The translations under genes were made by a program, and so were the position numbers. Below are positions 49,986-61,455 of a stretch of 64,000 nt of DNA, piece after piece. Where the stretch lies: the NCBI GenBank assembly GCA_023390245.1, contig JAEWDF010000115.1, positions 1-64,000 of the forward strand, written 5' to 3'. The stretch is from Pseudomonadota bacterium (GTDB lineage Bacteria > Pseudomonadota > Alphaproteobacteria > Caulobacterales > Caulobacteraceae). Positions within the stretch are counted from its first letter, which is position 1; every line of letters begins with the position of its first letter. Below the pieces are notes generated by a model. It was not told the origin of the DNA. It saw only the letters and a list, made by a program, of their open reading frames with translations, and searched no databases.

Positions 49986-50800
49986 GGCCGGCGGGTCGCG
50001 ACCATCATGTAGTTGATGTCGGCGTCGAGGGTCTGGCGCCAGCGGTCGTTCAGCGGGTCGTAGGCCAGGCCGTAGGGGCCTTCGACCGTCACCGGCTCGT
50101 CGGCCAGCATGGCGCGGATCTCGTCGGGCTTGAGGAACTGGCGCCAGTCGTGGGTGCCGGCGGGCACCCAGCGCAGCACGTATTCCGCCGCCACCTTGCC
50201 CAGGGCCAGCGACTTCAGGGTGCGGTTCAGGGTGGCGACCATCATCACGCCGCCCGGCTTCACCAGCCGCGCGCAGGCGCGCACGAAGGCTTCCGGATCG
50301 GCGACATGCTCGATCACCTCCATGGTCAGGACGACATCGAAGGGCCCGGCGCCCTCCGCCTCGATCTGCTCGACCGTGGCGGGGCGGTAGGCGATGTCCA
50401 GACCCACCATGTCGGCGTGGGCGCGGGCGGTGCCGATGTTCTCGACCGAGGCGTCGACGGCGGTGACCTGAAAGCCCATGCGGCGCATCGGCTCGGCGAT
50501 CAGGCCGCCGCCGCAGCCGACGTCCAGCAGGGTCAGGCCCTCGAACGGGCGCAGCGCCTTTTCGTCGCGGCCAAGGCGGGTGCAGAGCTGTTCGCGGATC
50601 AGCCTCAGCCGCGCCGGATTGAACCGATGCAGAGGTGCGAACGGACCGTGCGCGTCCCACCATTCGGCGGCCTGGGCGGAGAAGCGGGCGACGTCGGCGG
50701 GGTCGATCGATGCGCCGAACGCCGCTTCGGGCGAATTTTGCGAAAAACCCTGCCCCTCGCGGGGTATGCGCGGCGCGGCCGTATCGTTAGAAGCGGTCAT
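49982..50800 (-). CDS. ubiG: Ubiquinone biosynthesis O-methyltransferase UbiG
   Basis: Performs both O-methylations of ubiquinone biosynthesis. The 272-residue protein begins with a polar region, then the [36 protein letters not shown] signature, SAM motif [11 protein letters not shown] (91-100), and [12 protein letters not shown] with [11 protein letters not shown], characteristic of UbiG/Coq3. I chose the ATG at 50798-50800. A plus-strand ATG at 50799 shares its bases and may be an upstream start of lysC. Confidence 0.95.
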   Translation of the reverse strand: MTASNDTAAPRIPREGQGFSQNSPEAAFGASIDPADVARFSAQAAEWWDAHGPFAPLHRFNPARLRLIREQLCTRLGRDEKALRPFEGLTLLDVGCGGGLIAEPMRRMGFQVTAVDASVENIGTARAHADMVGLDIAYRPATVEQIEAEGAGPFDVVLTMEVIEHVADPEAFVRACARLVKPGGVMMVATLNRTLKSLALGKVAAEYVLRWVPAGTHDWRQFLKPDEIRAMLADEPVTVEGPYGLAYDPLNDRWRQTLDADINYMMVATRRP

Positions 50801-50855
50801 GGCCGAGGGATGGACCCTCCGGCCGATCCACGCAAGCTGGGGGCGAAACGCCACG

Positions 50856-52145
50856 ATGACGCGGCCGGATTCTTCGCGATCGGACACGACGCGGCTGGTG
50901 ATGAAGTTCGGCGGCACCTCGATGGGCGACCTCGAGCGCATCCGCCGCGCCGCCCGCATCATCGCCGCCGAGGCGACGACGGGAAAGCGGATCGCGGTGG
51001 TGGTCTCGGCGATGGCGGGCAAGACCAACGAACTGGTCGCCTGGACCGACGGCGCGGGCGCCGCCGCCGCCGGCCTGCCGCTGTCGGACGACGAATATGA
51101 CGTGGTGGTGTCCTCGGGCGAACAGGTCACCTCGGGCCTGCTGGCCATGACGCTCAGGAACATGGGGTTCGACGCCCGGTCGTGGATGGGCTGGCAGGTG
51201 CCGATCCTGACCGACGACGCCCACGCCCGGGCGCGCATCGTCGACATTCCGGGCGAGCGGCTGGGCGCGGCGGTGGACGGCGGGCAGATCGCCGTCATTC
51301 CCGGCTTCCAGGGCATCACCGCCGAAGGAAAGATCACCACCCTGGGCCGGGGCGGATCGGACACCTCGGCGGTCGCCGTGGCGGCGGCCCTGGGCGCGCC
51401 CTGCGACATCTACACCGACGTGGACGGCGTCTACACCACCGACCCGCGCATCGAGAGCCGGGCGCGCCGCCTGAACAAGGTCTCCTACGAGGAGATGCTG
51501 GAAATGGCGTCCCTGGGCGCCAAGGTGCTGCAGACCCGGTCGGTCGAGTTGGCCATGGCCAAGCGGGTGCCGGTGCGGGTGTTGTCCAGCTTCATCGAAC
51601 CTGACGAAACCGGAAGCCTGCCCGACAAGGGCGGCACCCTGATCTGCGACGAGGAGGAGATCGTGGAAAAGCGCATCGTGTCCGGCGTGACCATGAGCCG
51701 CGACGAGGCCCGCATCACCCTGCTGGGCCTGTCCGACCGCGTGGACGCCCCCGCCGACGTCTTCACCCGCCTGGCCGAGGCCAGCGTCAATGTCGACATG
51801 ATCGTGCAGAGCCAGTCGCGCACGGCCGGCACGGTCAACCTGACCTTCACCACGGGCCGCCGCGACGCCGCCCGCGCCGCCGAGATCATGAAGGCGGCGC
51901 AGGACCAGCTGCCGTTCGAGGAGATCCGCGTCGACGAGGACGTGGCCAAGGTCTCGGTCATCGGCGTCGGCATGCGCAGCCACGCGGGCGTGGCCCAGCA
52001 GATGTTCCGCGCCCTGGCCGACAAGGGCGTGAAGTTCCAGGCCATCTCGACCTCCGAGATCAAGATCAGCGTGCTGATCGACGCCGCCTACGCCGAACTG
52101 GCCGTGCGCGCCCTGCATTCGGCTTACGGGCTGGAAGCGGTATAG
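50856..52145 (+). CDS. lysC: Aspartate kinase
   Basis: First step of the lysine/threonine/methionine pathway. The 429-residue protein has the kinase entry motif VMKFGGTSM (about 15-23), [27 protein letters not shown] and [16 protein letters not shown], then two ACT domains (about 285-345 and 360-425), so feedback control by lysine and/or threonine is expected. The start is uncertain: ATG 50799, ATG 50856 (used here, GGGGGCG upstream) or GTG 50898. It is divergent from ubiG and 40 bp from ptsP. Confidence 0.92.
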   Translation: MTRPDSSRSDTTRLVMKFGGTSMGDLERIRRAARIIAAEATTGKRIAVVVSAMAGKTNELVAWTDGAGAAAAGLPLSDDEYDVVVSSGEQVTSGLLAMTLRNMGFDARSWMGWQVPILTDDAHARARIVDIPGERLGAAVDGGQIAVIPGFQGITAEGKITTLGRGGSDTSAVAVAAALGAPCDIYTDVDGVYTTDPRIESRARRLNKVSYEEMLEMASLGAKVLQTRSVELAMAKRVPVRVLSSFIEPDETGSLPDKGGTLICDEEEIVEKRIVSGVTMSRDEARITLLGLSDRVDAPADVFTRLAEASVNVDMIVQSQSRTAGTVNLTFTTGRRDAARAAEIMKAAQDQLPFEEIRVDEDVAKVSVIGVGMRSHAGVAQQMFRALADKGVKFQAISTSEIKISVLIDAAYAELAVRALHSAYGLEAV

Positions 52146-52185
52146 ATGAGTTGAGCGGGCGCGATTGCGCCGAGGCGCGGGAGCC

Positions 52186-54456
52186 ATGATGCCGGCAGGC
52201 GCGATGACCAGGGGACCGAGGAACCTCCTCCGCCAGATCCGCGAGGCTCTGGGGGCGGGCGCCGCGCCGGCCCAGGACCGCCTGAACATGGTGGTGCGGA
52301 TCATCGCGCGGTCGATGGTCGCCGAGGTCTGCTCCATCTATCTGCGCCGCGCTTCGGGCGAGCTGGAGCTGTTCGCCACCGAGGGCCTGAACCCCGAGGC
52401 GGTGCACAACACCCGCCTGCGCGCCGGGGAGGGCCTGGTCGGCGAGGTGGCGCGCCTGGCCCAGCCGATCAGCCTGTCGGACGCGCCCAGCCACCCCAGC
52501 TTCTCCTACCGGCCTGAGACGGGCGAGGATCCCTACCACGCCTTTCTGGGCGCGCCGCTGCTGCGCGGCGGCCGGGCCATCGGGGTGCTGGTCGTCCAGA
52601 ATCGGACCGAGCGGCGCTACGACGAGGAGGAAGTCGAGGACATCCAGACCATCGCCATGGTCCTGGCCGAGACGGTCGCTTCGGGCGAGCTGCTGGCGGA
52701 AGAGGAGCTTCGCGACGTCGAACTGGCGCCGCACCGCCCCGAACGGCTGAAGGGCCAGAAGTTCGCCGAGGGCCTGGCGTTCGGCCAGGTGGTGCTGCAC
52801 GAGGCGCCACTGGCGCCCGAAAAGCTGCTCAGCGACGACCCGGCGATGGAGGAGGCGCGGCTGAAGCTGGCGCTGTCCAGCCTCAAGTCCGGTCTGGACG
52901 CCATGCTGGACGGCGGGCAGGGCGGCCTGGGCGGGGCCTCGTTCGAGGTCCTGGAGACCTACCGCATGTTCGCCGACGACCGGGGCTGGAACCGGTCGCT
53001 GGAAGAGGCGGTGCGCAACGGCCTGACCGCCGAGGCGGCGGTGGACCGGGTCCGCAACGAGCACCGCGCCCGCTTCGCCCAGGCGCGCGACCCCTATATC
53101 CGCGAGCGACTGCACGACTTCGAGGACCTGGCCAACCGGCTGCTGCGCGTCTTGGCGGGCGACAAGCCGGGCGAGCGCGACCTGCCCGACGACGCCATCC
53201 TGGTCGCGCGCAACCTGGGCCCGGCGGACCTGCTGGAATATCCGCGCGCCAAGCTGAAGGGCCTGCTGCTGGAAGAGGGGTCGGCCGCAAGCCACGCCGC
53301 CATCGTCGCCCGAGCGCTGCAGATTCCCTGCGTCGGCCGGCTGATGGGCCTGCGCGACCGGCTGTCCGAGGGCGACCTGGTCATCGCCGACGGGGAGACG
53401 GGCGAGGCCTATCTGCGCCCGCGTCCCGACATGCTGGAGGCGGTCAAGTCGCGCATGGCCGTGCGCGAACAGCGCCAGGCCGAGTTCGCCCAATTGCGCG
53501 ACACCCCGGCCGTCACCGTGGACGGCCAGCGCATCATGCTGCTGACCAACGCAGGCCTGGCGGTGGACCTGGAGAACCTGACCGAGACGGGGGCGGAGGG
53601 CATCGGCCTGTTCCGCACCGAGTTCCAGTTCATGGTGTCCGACGAACTGCCGCGCCTGGACGCCCAGACCGCCCTGTATCGCCTGGTGCTGGACGCGGCC
53701 GGCGACCGGCCGGTGACCTTCCGCACCCTGGACATCGGCGGCGACAAGGTCCTGCCCTACCTGGAGGCGGAGCGGGAGGAGAACCCGGCGCTGGGCCGGC
53801 GCGCCATCCGCCTGGGCCTGGACCGGCCGGCCCTGCTGCGAATGCAGCTGCGCGCCCTTCTGACCGCCGCCGCCGGACGCGAGCTGCGCGTTATGTTCCC
53901 GATGATCGCCACGGTCGACGAATTCCGCGCCGCGCGCGAACTGGTGGACGTGGAGTGCGCCTGGGCGCGCCGTCGCGGCCGGGCGCTGCCCGCCCTGCTG
54001 CGGGTGGGGGCCATGATAGAATGCCCGTCGGTGCTGTGGCATCTGGACGCCCTGCTGCCGCTGACCGACTTCGTCTCGATCGGCACCAACGACCTGTTCC
54101 AGTACATGTACGCCGCCGACCGCACCAATCCGGCCGTGTCGGATCGCTACGACCCCCTGTCGCCTCCGACCCTGCGTGCGCTTCAGACGATCCAGACCGC
54201 CTGCGCCGACACCGGCACCCCGGTCTCCATCTGCGGCGAATTGGCCGGCCGGCCGCTGGAGGCCTTCGCCCTGATCACCCTGGGCTTCACGCGCCTGTCG
54301 GCCCCGGCCGGAGGCGTGGGGCCGGTCAAGCGGATGATCCTGTCGACCGACCTGGCCGCCGCGCGTCGCGGCATGGCCAACCTGCTGAACCTGTCGACCG
54401 GCTCGGTCCGCAACGAGATCGAATCCCTGGCCCGCAAGTTGAACGTCGCCGTCTGA
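52186..54456 (+). CDS. ptsP: Nitrogen-type phosphotransferase enzyme I PtsP (EI-Ntr)
   Basis: Transfers phosphate from PEP to NPr in the nitrogen phosphotransferase system. The 756-residue protein has an N-terminal GAF domain (about 20-170), absent in sugar-type EI, the phospho-acceptor H370 in EGSAASHAAIVARAL, and the C-terminal PEP-binding barrel with GLFRTEFQFMV, TFRTLDIGGDK and SIGTNDLFQYMYAADR. The GAF domain of this family can bind glutamine or 2-oxoglutarate. I chose the ATG at 52186 (ATG 52189 and 52204 are alternatives). It follows lysC closely. Confidence 0.95.
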   Translation: MMPAGAMTRGPRNLLRQIREALGAGAAPAQDRLNMVVRIIARSMVAEVCSIYLRRASGELELFATEGLNPEAVHNTRLRAGEGLVGEVARLAQPISLSDAPSHPSFSYRPETGEDPYHAFLGAPLLRGGRAIGVLVVQNRTERRYDEEEVEDIQTIAMVLAETVASGELLAEEELRDVELAPHRPERLKGQKFAEGLAFGQVVLHEAPLAPEKLLSDDPAMEEARLKLALSSLKSGLDAMLDGGQGGLGGASFEVLETYRMFADDRGWNRSLEEAVRNGLTAEAAVDRVRNEHRARFAQARDPYIRERLHDFEDLANRLLRVLAGDKPGERDLPDDAILVARNLGPADLLEYPRAKLKGLLLEEGSAASHAAIVARALQIPCVGRLMGLRDRLSEGDLVIADGETGEAYLRPRPDMLEAVKSRMAVREQRQAEFAQLRDTPAVTVDGQRIMLLTNAGLAVDLENLTETGAEGIGLFRTEFQFMVSDELPRLDAQTALYRLVLDAAGDRPVTFRTLDIGGDKVLPYLEAEREENPALGRRAIRLGLDRPALLRMQLRALLTAAAGRELRVMFPMIATVDEFRAARELVDVECAWARRRGRALPALLRVGAMIECPSVLWHLDALLPLTDFVSIGTNDLFQYMYAADRTNPAVSDRYDPLSPPTLRALQTIQTACADTGTPVSICGELAGRPLEAFALITLGFTRLSAPAGGVGPVKRMILSTDLAAARRGMANLLNLSTGSVRNEIESLARKLNVAV

Positions 54457-54513
54457 GAACCGGCGTCCGCGTCCCGATTCGGGAAACGGCGTTGAAGGGG
54501 CGACGAGAATGGG

Positions 54514-54522
54514 TTATCCACA
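54514..54522 (+). other. Exact-consensus DnaA box
   Basis: TTATCCACA, an exact match to the 9-mer DnaA box TTATnCACA, lies 57 bp past ptsP and 118 bp before the rodZ-like start. I found no second box beside it and no AT-rich unwinding region, so it is not an origin by itself. It could recruit DnaA as a regulator. The rest of the 184-bp gap shows no clear promoter. Confidence 0.6.
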
Positions 54523-54640
54523 GGACGCTTTTGGGGAGCCTCGGGGGCGAGGCGAGACCCGTCACGATGACATGGTATCGGTCGGGTCCTGTGTGAGTAC
54601 GGGACGAGGAAGCGTCGTTCCGAGTGTGGGGTCAGGCGTC

Positions 54641-55732
54641 ATGGCGCTGGATGCGGGGAACATCCCCGATGAGTTCAAGGCCCATCCGGATTGGAAGGAC
54701 CCCGCGCCCTCCATCACCGAGGCCGCGACTCTGGGCGACGGCCTGCGCCGGGCGCGCGACCTGTCGGGCAAGTCGCTGGCCGAACTGTCCGCCGAAACCA
54801 AGGTCCATTCCCGCTTCCTGACCGCCCTGGAGCAGAACGACTGGTCGTCGCTGCCGTCGCGCGTCTTCGCCATCGGCTATGTGCGGGGCTACGCCGCCGC
54901 CCTGGGCCTGGACGAGCAGCTGGCGGTCGAACGCTTCAAGCGCGAGAGCCCGGACACCTCCACCCCGCTGAAGCCGCCGGTCGGCGTCGCCTTCGAGGAG
55001 GTGAAGCGCAATTCGCCGCGCATCATCGCCGGCGTGGCGCTGGTCGCCCTGGCCATCGTCGGCTGGAACGTCTTCCAGCGCGTCAGCCTGATGCGCGCGC
55101 CGCATCCGTCCGACATCGCCGAGACACCTGAAAGCTGGCGACTGGGCGAGGTGCCGGGCCAGGCCATGGATTTGGGGACGCCCCGCGCAGCCCCGCCCGA
55201 CCAGACGGTGCCCGCCCTCTATGTCACCCGGGGCCTCGAGGCCGAGCTGGCGGGGGTCGACCCGAACGACGCCGAGGCGGTGGCGGCGCTGCAGGCGGCG
55301 GACCAGACGCCGGTGCAGAAGGCCTTCAATCCGCGCGGGGCCGTCTATGGCGCGCCAGCGACGGCGTCCCAGGTGGTGATCCAGGCCAAGAAGCCCGGCG
55401 CCCTGGTGGTCCGCGTCGGCGACGGCCAGGTCCTGTTCGCCCGTCAGATGGCGCAGGGCGAAGCCTGGCGCGCGCCCATGGGCGTTTCCGCCGTCGTCGA
55501 CGTGTCGGATCCCAACGCCTTCGACGTCTATTTCAACGGCGAGCATGGCGGCGTGCTGCCGGCGGTGGTCACGCCGCTGCAGCAGCTGAACGCGCGCGCC
55601 GGGCAGACGGCGCGCCAGATGGCGGCCCAGGCTCAGGCCCGCGCGGCCCAGGCGGCGAGCCCCGCCGTGTCGCAGTCGCCGGCTGCGAGCCCGAGCGAAC
55701 CGATCCTGACGCCGGCGATCCTCGACCGCTGA
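54641..55732 (+). CDS. rodZ: RodZ-like helix-turn-helix membrane protein
   Basis: The 363-residue bitopic protein has a cytosolic HTH_25 domain (about 32-95, LGDGLRRARDLSGKSLAELSAETKVHSRFLTALEQNDW), one membrane helix (128-146) and a periplasmic part with a DUF4115-type domain (about 265-345), the architecture of the MreB-binding cell-shape protein RodZ. The tail is Ala/Gln-rich. I chose the ATG at 54641. The neighbour ispG downstream is the usual partner. The symbol is by architecture. Confidence 0.82.
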   Translation: MALDAGNIPDEFKAHPDWKDPAPSITEAATLGDGLRRARDLSGKSLAELSAETKVHSRFLTALEQNDWSSLPSRVFAIGYVRGYAAALGLDEQLAVERFKRESPDTSTPLKPPVGVAFEEVKRNSPRIIAGVALVALAIVGWNVFQRVSLMRAPHPSDIAETPESWRLGEVPGQAMDLGTPRAAPPDQTVPALYVTRGLEAELAGVDPNDAEAVAALQAADQTPVQKAFNPRGAVYGAPATASQVVIQAKKPGALVVRVGDGQVLFARQMAQGEAWRAPMGVSAVVDVSDPNAFDVYFNGEHGGVLPAVVTPLQQLNARAGQTARQMAAQAQARAAQAASPAVSQSPAASPSEPILTPAILDR

Positions 55733-55780
55733 CCGCTTCGCCGTGGTCCCGCCGTCATCAAGGGCCTATATGATGGCCGC

Positions 55781-56914
55781 ATGAGCGACCATACGCACGT
55801 CCGACCCTGGCGCCATATCGAGCGCCGCAAGAGCCGCCAGATCCGCGTGGGCTCGGTCCTGGTCGGCGGTGACGCGCCGATCAGCGTCCAGTCGATGACC
55901 AACACCCCCACGGCCGACGCCGGGGCGACCATCGACCAGATCCGCGCGCTGGAGGAGGCCGGCGCCGACATCGTGCGCGTGTCCTGTCCCGACGAGGACT
56001 CGACGGCGGCGTTCCGGACCATCGCCCGGGCGGTCCGCGTTCCCCTGGTCGCCGACATCCACTTCCACTATCGCCGGGGGATCGAGGCGGCCGAGGCGGG
56101 CGCGGCCTGCCTGCGCATCAATCCGGGCAACATCGGCAGCTCCGCCCGGGTCCGGGAGGTCGTCCAGGCGGCCAAGGACCACGGCTGCTCGATGCGCATC
56201 GGCGTCAACGCCGGCAGCCTGGAGAAGGAGTTGCTGGAAAAATACGGCGAGCCCTGCCCCGACGCCATGGTCGAGAGCGCGCTGAACCACGCCCGCATCC
56301 TGCAAGACCACGACTTCCATGAGTTCAAGATCTCGGTGAAGGCGTCCGACCCCTTCCTGACCGTCGCCGCCTATCACCAGCTGGCCGAGGCCATCGACTG
56401 CCCGCTGCACGTGGGGGTGACCGAGGCGGGGCCGCTGCGCACGGGCACGATCAAGTCCTCCATCGCCATGGGCAATCTGCTGTGGGCCGGCGTCGGCGAC
56501 ACCATCCGCGTGTCCCTGGCGGCCGATCCCGTGGAGGAGATCAAGGTCGGCTTCGACATCCTGAAGTCGCTGGGGCTGCGCCACCGGGGGGTCAACATCA
56601 TCGCCTGCCCGTCCTGCGCCCGCCAGGGATTCGACGTCATCGGGACCGTGGCCCTGCTGGAGGAGAAGCTGGCCCACATCGCCACGCCGATGAGCCTGTC
56701 GATCATCGGCTGCGTGGTGAACGGGCCGGGCGAGGCCCTCTATACCGACATCGGCTTCACCGGCGGCGGCAAGGGCGCGGGCATGGTCTATCTGAACGGC
56801 AAGATCGCCCACAAACAGGCCAATGACGGCATGATCGACCACATTGTGGAGATGGTCGAACGCAAGGCGGCCGAACTGGACGCCGCCCGCGCCGGCCTGG
56901 AGGCCGCGGAATAA
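55781..56914 (+). CDS. ispG: 4-hydroxy-3-methylbut-2-enyl diphosphate synthase IspG
   Basis: Iron-sulfur enzyme of the MEP pathway to isoprenoids. The 377-residue protein has the N-terminal TIM-barrel segments [16 protein letters not shown] start and [13 protein letters not shown], and the [4Fe-4S] ligands C276, C279 and C311 with E318 ([10 protein letters not shown] and [10 protein letters not shown]). The length is typical of the two-domain bacterial form. It follows the rodZ-like gene by 48 bp, a common pairing. Confidence 0.97.
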   Translation: MSDHTHVRPWRHIERRKSRQIRVGSVLVGGDAPISVQSMTNTPTADAGATIDQIRALEEAGADIVRVSCPDEDSTAAFRTIARAVRVPLVADIHFHYRRGIEAAEAGAACLRINPGNIGSSARVREVVQAAKDHGCSMRIGVNAGSLEKELLEKYGEPCPDAMVESALNHARILQDHDFHEFKISVKASDPFLTVAAYHQLAEAIDCPLHVGVTEAGPLRTGTIKSSIAMGNLLWAGVGDTIRVSLAADPVEEIKVGFDILKSLGLRHRGVNIIACPSCARQGFDVIGTVALLEEKLAHIATPMSLSIIGCVVNGPGEALYTDIGFTGGGKGAGMVYLNGKIAHKQANDGMIDHIVEMVERKAAELDAARAGLEAAE

Positions 56915-57014
56915 CCGTCCAGGAACGTCGGCGCCGAACCAATCGACGCGCCGCGCCCGATCCGGGGCCTTCTTCGTTCAGCCCCAAGGCAAGCCGAGGG
57001 AATGTCGAACGGTC

Positions 57015-57614
57015 CTAGGCCCGGGCCAGGTCGGCCACCGCGCGGAGGACCTCCGCGCCGGTATAGGGTTTCAGCAGCAGGCGCTCAGCCAGGTCGGCGG
57101 CGCCGGCCGCCGCCTTGACGTCGCCCGACAGGAAGAGGATGCGCGTGTCCCAGCGCCGGGAAAGATTGCGGGCCAGGCCGACACCCGAGGCCTCGTTCTC
57201 GTCGGACAGGTTGATGTCCAGCAGCGCCGCGTCGATCGGATGCAGCGCCGCCGCCGCCTCGGCCGCCGCCGCATTGTGGAACGGGCCGACGACGCGATGG
57301 CCGGCCTCGGTCAGCAATTCGGTCAGGGCCGCGGCCGCCTCCGCGTCGTCCTCCACCACCATCAGCGTCAGCGGATCGCCCGCTTCGGGACTATCGCCGG
57401 CAAGGGGCGCTTCCCGCGTGATGACGGCGCGAAGGTCGCGCCACACCTCGGCCGGCGGCCGGTCCGTGTCCAGGTCGTAGATTCCCGCCATGGCTCTCAG
57501 TTCCTGGGCGTCGGCCTCCGCCAGCGTCCCCCCGGCCCTGGCCAGGCGGTCGTCATACAGACGGCACAGACGCTCCACGTCGATCGGGATCGGTCGGGAT
57601 GGACGATCGGACAT
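57015..57614 (-). CDS. Single-domain response regulator with N-terminal extension
   Basis: The 199-residue protein has a receiver domain in its C-terminal half (about 83-199): acidic pocket E88-D90 (VVEDD), phospho-acceptor D133 in LLDINLSDEN, a switch Ser in FLSGD and the conserved Lys in LLLKPYT. The N-terminal 80 residues are helical and unassigned. There is no output domain, so it probably acts by protein contacts or phosphorelay. A strong AGGAGG lies 5-6 bp before the ATG. It is divergent from prfA across 174 bp. Confidence 0.85.
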   Translation of the reverse strand: MSDRPSRPIPIDVERLCRLYDDRLARAGGTLAEADAQELRAMAGIYDLDTDRPPAEVWRDLRAVITREAPLAGDSPEAGDPLTLMVVEDDAEAAAALTELLTEAGHRVVGPFHNAAAAEAAAALHPIDAALLDINLSDENEASGVGLARNLSRRWDTRILFLSGDVKAAAGAADLAERLLLKPYTGAEVLRAVADLARA

Positions 57615-57788
57615 GCTTCCTCCTGGCTCGGCGCGCCGTCCAGCTAAACCGTCGCCGTGTTCGACGGAACCGGGCTGACGCCATCGTTATCGGGGATCAC
57701 AATGCCGGCGCCGCTCTTGATCGCGGCCGGTCGACATCCCGAGGCCGGACGCGCTAAGCACGGCCCCTCCCAGAAGCCGAGGTTTCCC

Positions 57789-58856
57789 TTGCATCTGCCC
57801 CAGGCCCGTCTCGACCAGGTGCTCGACCGTTTCCACGAGGTCGAGGCGCGCATGGGCGCCGCGAGCGACGGCGCCGAGATCGTGCGCCTGTCGCGGGAGC
57901 ACGCCGAACTCAAGCCCGTCGCCGACGCTGTCCAGACGCTGGCCCGCGCGCGCGCCGAGGCGGCGGACCTGGAGGTCATGCGGGCCGACCCCGAGATGGC
58001 CGCCATGGCCGAGGAGGAGCTGGGGGCGCTTAACGCGCGGCTGCCGCTTCTGGAGCGCGAGGTCGCGCTTCTGCTGGCGCCGCGCGACGCCGACGAGAAC
58101 GCCTCGGCCGTCCTCGAGGTGCGCGCCGGAACCGGCGGCGACGAGGCGGCCCTGTTCGCCGGCGACCTGTTCCGCATGTACTCGCGTTACGCGCAAGGCC
58201 GGGGCTGGCGCGTGGAGATCGACAGCGCCACCGAGGGCGAGGCCGGGGGCTACAAGGAGATCATCGCCACCGTGACCGGCGAGGGCGTGTTCGGCCGGCT
58301 GAAGTTCGAAAGCGGCGTCCACCGCGTCCAGCGCGTGCCTGTGACCGAGGCGGGCGGGCGCATTCACACCTCCGCCGCCACGGTCGCCGTGCTGCCGGAG
58401 GTCGAGGACGTGGAGATCGACATTCGCGACCAGGACATCCGGATCGACACCTATCGCTCGTCCGGCGCGGGCGGCCAGCACGTCAACAAGACCGACTCGG
58501 CCGTGCGGATCACCCACCTGCCGACCGGCATCGTGGTCACCAGTTCCGAGAAGTCCCAGCACGTCAATCGCGACAAGGCGATGAAGAACCTGCGCATCCG
58601 CCTGTACGACCTGCAGCGGCAGGAGAAGGACAAGGCCCGCTCCGACGCGCGAAAGAGCCAGGTCGGCTCGGGCGATCGGTCTGAGCGCATCCGGACCTAC
58701 AACTTCCCCCAGGGACGCGTGACTGACCACCGCATCGGCCTGACGCTGCACAGTCTGCCGCAGATCCTGGAAGGCGAGCTGGACCCGGTGCTGGACGCTC
58801 TGATCGCCGAGGACCAGGCCGCGCGGCTGGCCGACCTGGAGGCGGAGTTCGCCTAA
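57789..58856 (+). CDS. prfA: Peptide chain release factor 1
   Basis: Terminates translation at UAA and UAG. The 355-residue protein has the catalytic GGQ (228-230, [16 protein letters not shown]) and the codon-reading P-x-T tripeptide as PVT (184-186), which marks RF1 rather than RF2 (SPF). I chose the TTG at 57789 because it gives the right length (family about 355-360) and has GAGG 8 bp upstream; the frame extends further back without homology. Its TAA overlaps the stop of the converging membrane-protein gene. Confidence 0.94.
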   Translation: MHLPQARLDQVLDRFHEVEARMGAASDGAEIVRLSREHAELKPVADAVQTLARARAEAADLEVMRADPEMAAMAEEELGALNARLPLLEREVALLLAPRDADENASAVLEVRAGTGGDEAALFAGDLFRMYSRYAQGRGWRVEIDSATEGEAGGYKEIIATVTGEGVFGRLKFESGVHRVQRVPVTEAGGRIHTSAATVAVLPEVEDVEIDIRDQDIRIDTYRSSGAGGQHVNKTDSAVRITHLPTGIVVTSSEKSQHVNRDKAMKNLRIRLYDLQRQEKDKARSDARKSQVGSGDRSERIRTYNFPQGRVTDHRIGLTLHSLPQILEGELDPVLDALIAEDQAARLADLEAEFA

Positions 58857-59257
58857 CCCAGCAGCCCGGTCAACGGCAGGCCGATGACCAGGGCGGTGGC
58901 GACCGTATAGATGGCGAAGGCGTCCAGCGACCGGCGGCGGCCGCCATGGGACAACGCCTCCCGGGGCCGCCGCCAGCGGCTGGCCCAGAGCAGATAGCCG
59001 GCCTGGACCGTCCAGCCGGCGACGAAGGCGACGACCGCCCAGACGCTGAGCAGGGCCAGGGCCAGGCCCGAGGCCAGCACGACCAGGCCGCCGACGCCCG
59101 TGGCGAGGTCCGCCAGATGTTCGGTCAGATTGACGGGCCACAGGGCCGACAGGGCCCGTTGCAGACGCCAGTTCATCCAGGCCTGATACAGAAGCATCAG
59201 TCCTCCGCAGAGGTAGCACACCCCGACCGCCCGAACCGCCCACTCCATGAGCGTCAC
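58853..59257 (-). CDS. Small integral-membrane protein
   Basis: Unrecognised 134-residue protein with about four hydrophobic segments (roughly 8-26, 47-70, 74-92 and 112-131). A basic loop [17 protein letters not shown] between the last two suggests a cytosolic side. The start may be the GTG at 59257 or the ATG at 59248; neither has a clear ribosome-binding site. It converges on prfA with overlapping stops (CTAA). Confidence 0.7.
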   Translation of the reverse strand: MTLMEWAVRAVGVCYLCGGLMLLYQAWMNWRLQRALSALWPVNLTEHLADLATGVGGLVVLASGLALALLSVWAVVAFVAGWTVQAGYLLWASRWRRPREALSHGGRRRSLDAFAIYTVATALVIGLPLTGLLG

Positions 59258-59300
59258 TATGGGCGCCGAATTGGCCGCTTGTTAATCCGCCAAATTGAGC

Positions 59301-59331
59301 GGGGCGGCGATCCCGCATGGACCGCCGCCCC
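59301..59331 (-). other. GC-rich stem-loop upstream of membrane-protein gene
   Basis: GGGGCGGCG (59301-59309) and CGCCGCCCC (59323-59331) form a perfect 9-bp stem with a 13-nt loop. It lies in the 130-bp gap downstream of the DUF2007 gene on the leftward strand and could end that transcript, but only a weak T-rich stretch follows (CAATTTGG). Confidence 0.4.
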
Positions 59332-59387
59332 AAAGACACAACTATTGGTATGTGAAGCCACAGGCCCAACCGGCCGTCACGGTCCGG

Positions 59388-59822
59388 TCAGGCCGCCGAA
59401 CCGGCCATCGCGGCGATGGCGAGGGTCGCGCTGATCGCCGCGATGGCCGCGATCAGCGCCATGCCGGCCCAGTGGATCGGCCGAAGCCGCCGCGGCAGGC
59501 TGGTTCCCCAGAAGGCGCCGGAGGCCGCCAGGATCAACGCCAGGCCCCGGCCGGTCGCCCGCGTGGCCGTATCGCCTTCCGGCAGGTCGTCCGCGGGGGC
59601 GCTGAACTCTCCGCACGCGACCCGGGCCAGAAGGTCGCGCGCCGTCTCGGCCTGATCGGCGCGCGCCATCAGCCGCAGGCCCAACGCCCGCTGCATTAGG
59701 GGATCGACGGTGGTCTGGAATCGCTCGGTCACCTCGACCTCCAGGCCCTGTGCGGCGAGGAAAGCCGCCGCCAGGTCGGCCTCCAGCACGTCCTGATAAC
59801 GGGCGATTTCGACCAGGCTCAT
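59388..59822 (-). CDS. DUF2007-type signal-transducing protein with membrane tail
   Basis: The 144-residue protein starts with a DUF2007-like domain (about 3-70: VEIARYQDVLEADLAAAFLAAQGLEVEVTERF), a small alpha/beta fold related to PII-like sensors. Two hydrophobic segments follow near the C-terminus (about 93-108 and 116-140). The polar residues 75-90 form a linker. Function is unknown. Confidence 0.75.
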   Translation of the reverse strand: MSLVEIARYQDVLEADLAAAFLAAQGLEVEVTERFQTTVDPLMQRALGLRLMARADQAETARDLLARVACGEFSAPADDLPEGDTATRATGRGLALILAASGAFWGTSLPRRLRPIHWAGMALIAAIAAISATLAIAAMAGSAA

Positions 59823-59855
59823 GCCAGGACGCTATCACGGCCTGAGCAAATGAAA

Positions 59856-59883
59856 ACGGCGGGGTCCGTTCGAACCCCGCCGT
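59856..59883 (-). terminator. Intrinsic terminator of sucAB
   Basis: A perfect 10-bp stem ACGGCGGGGT (59856-59865) / ACCCCGCCGT (59874-59883) with an 8-nt loop lies 28 bp past the sucB stop. In the leftward direction it is followed by TTTTCATTTG, a good U-tract. This is the strongest intrinsic terminator in the window. Confidence 0.88.
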
Positions 59884-59910
59884 CGATCACGCTTGCCGTA
59901 GCAACGCCCC

Positions 59911-61419
<1,509 letters not shown>

Positions 61420-61455
61420 GTCGGGTCCAGCTGTCTTTCGGTCGTTCTAGGCTTA

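Noticed and set aside
50799..50855. Upstream start of lysC at 50799
   Set aside because: Kept only as an alternative: the extra 19 residues precede the kinase motif without resemblance to aspartate kinases.
54457..54640. Possible chromosome origin because of a perfect DnaA box
   Set aside because: Only one box was found and there is no AT-rich unwinding region or box cluster.
57663..57690. GGAAC ... CGTT as a general stress (EcfG/SigT) promoter before prfA
   Set aside because: The spacer is 14 bp by my count rather than the 16-17 expected.
59283..59298. Second CtrA-like site (TTAA-N7-AATT)
   Set aside because: Only the first half-site matches; the second half is AATT, not TTAA.
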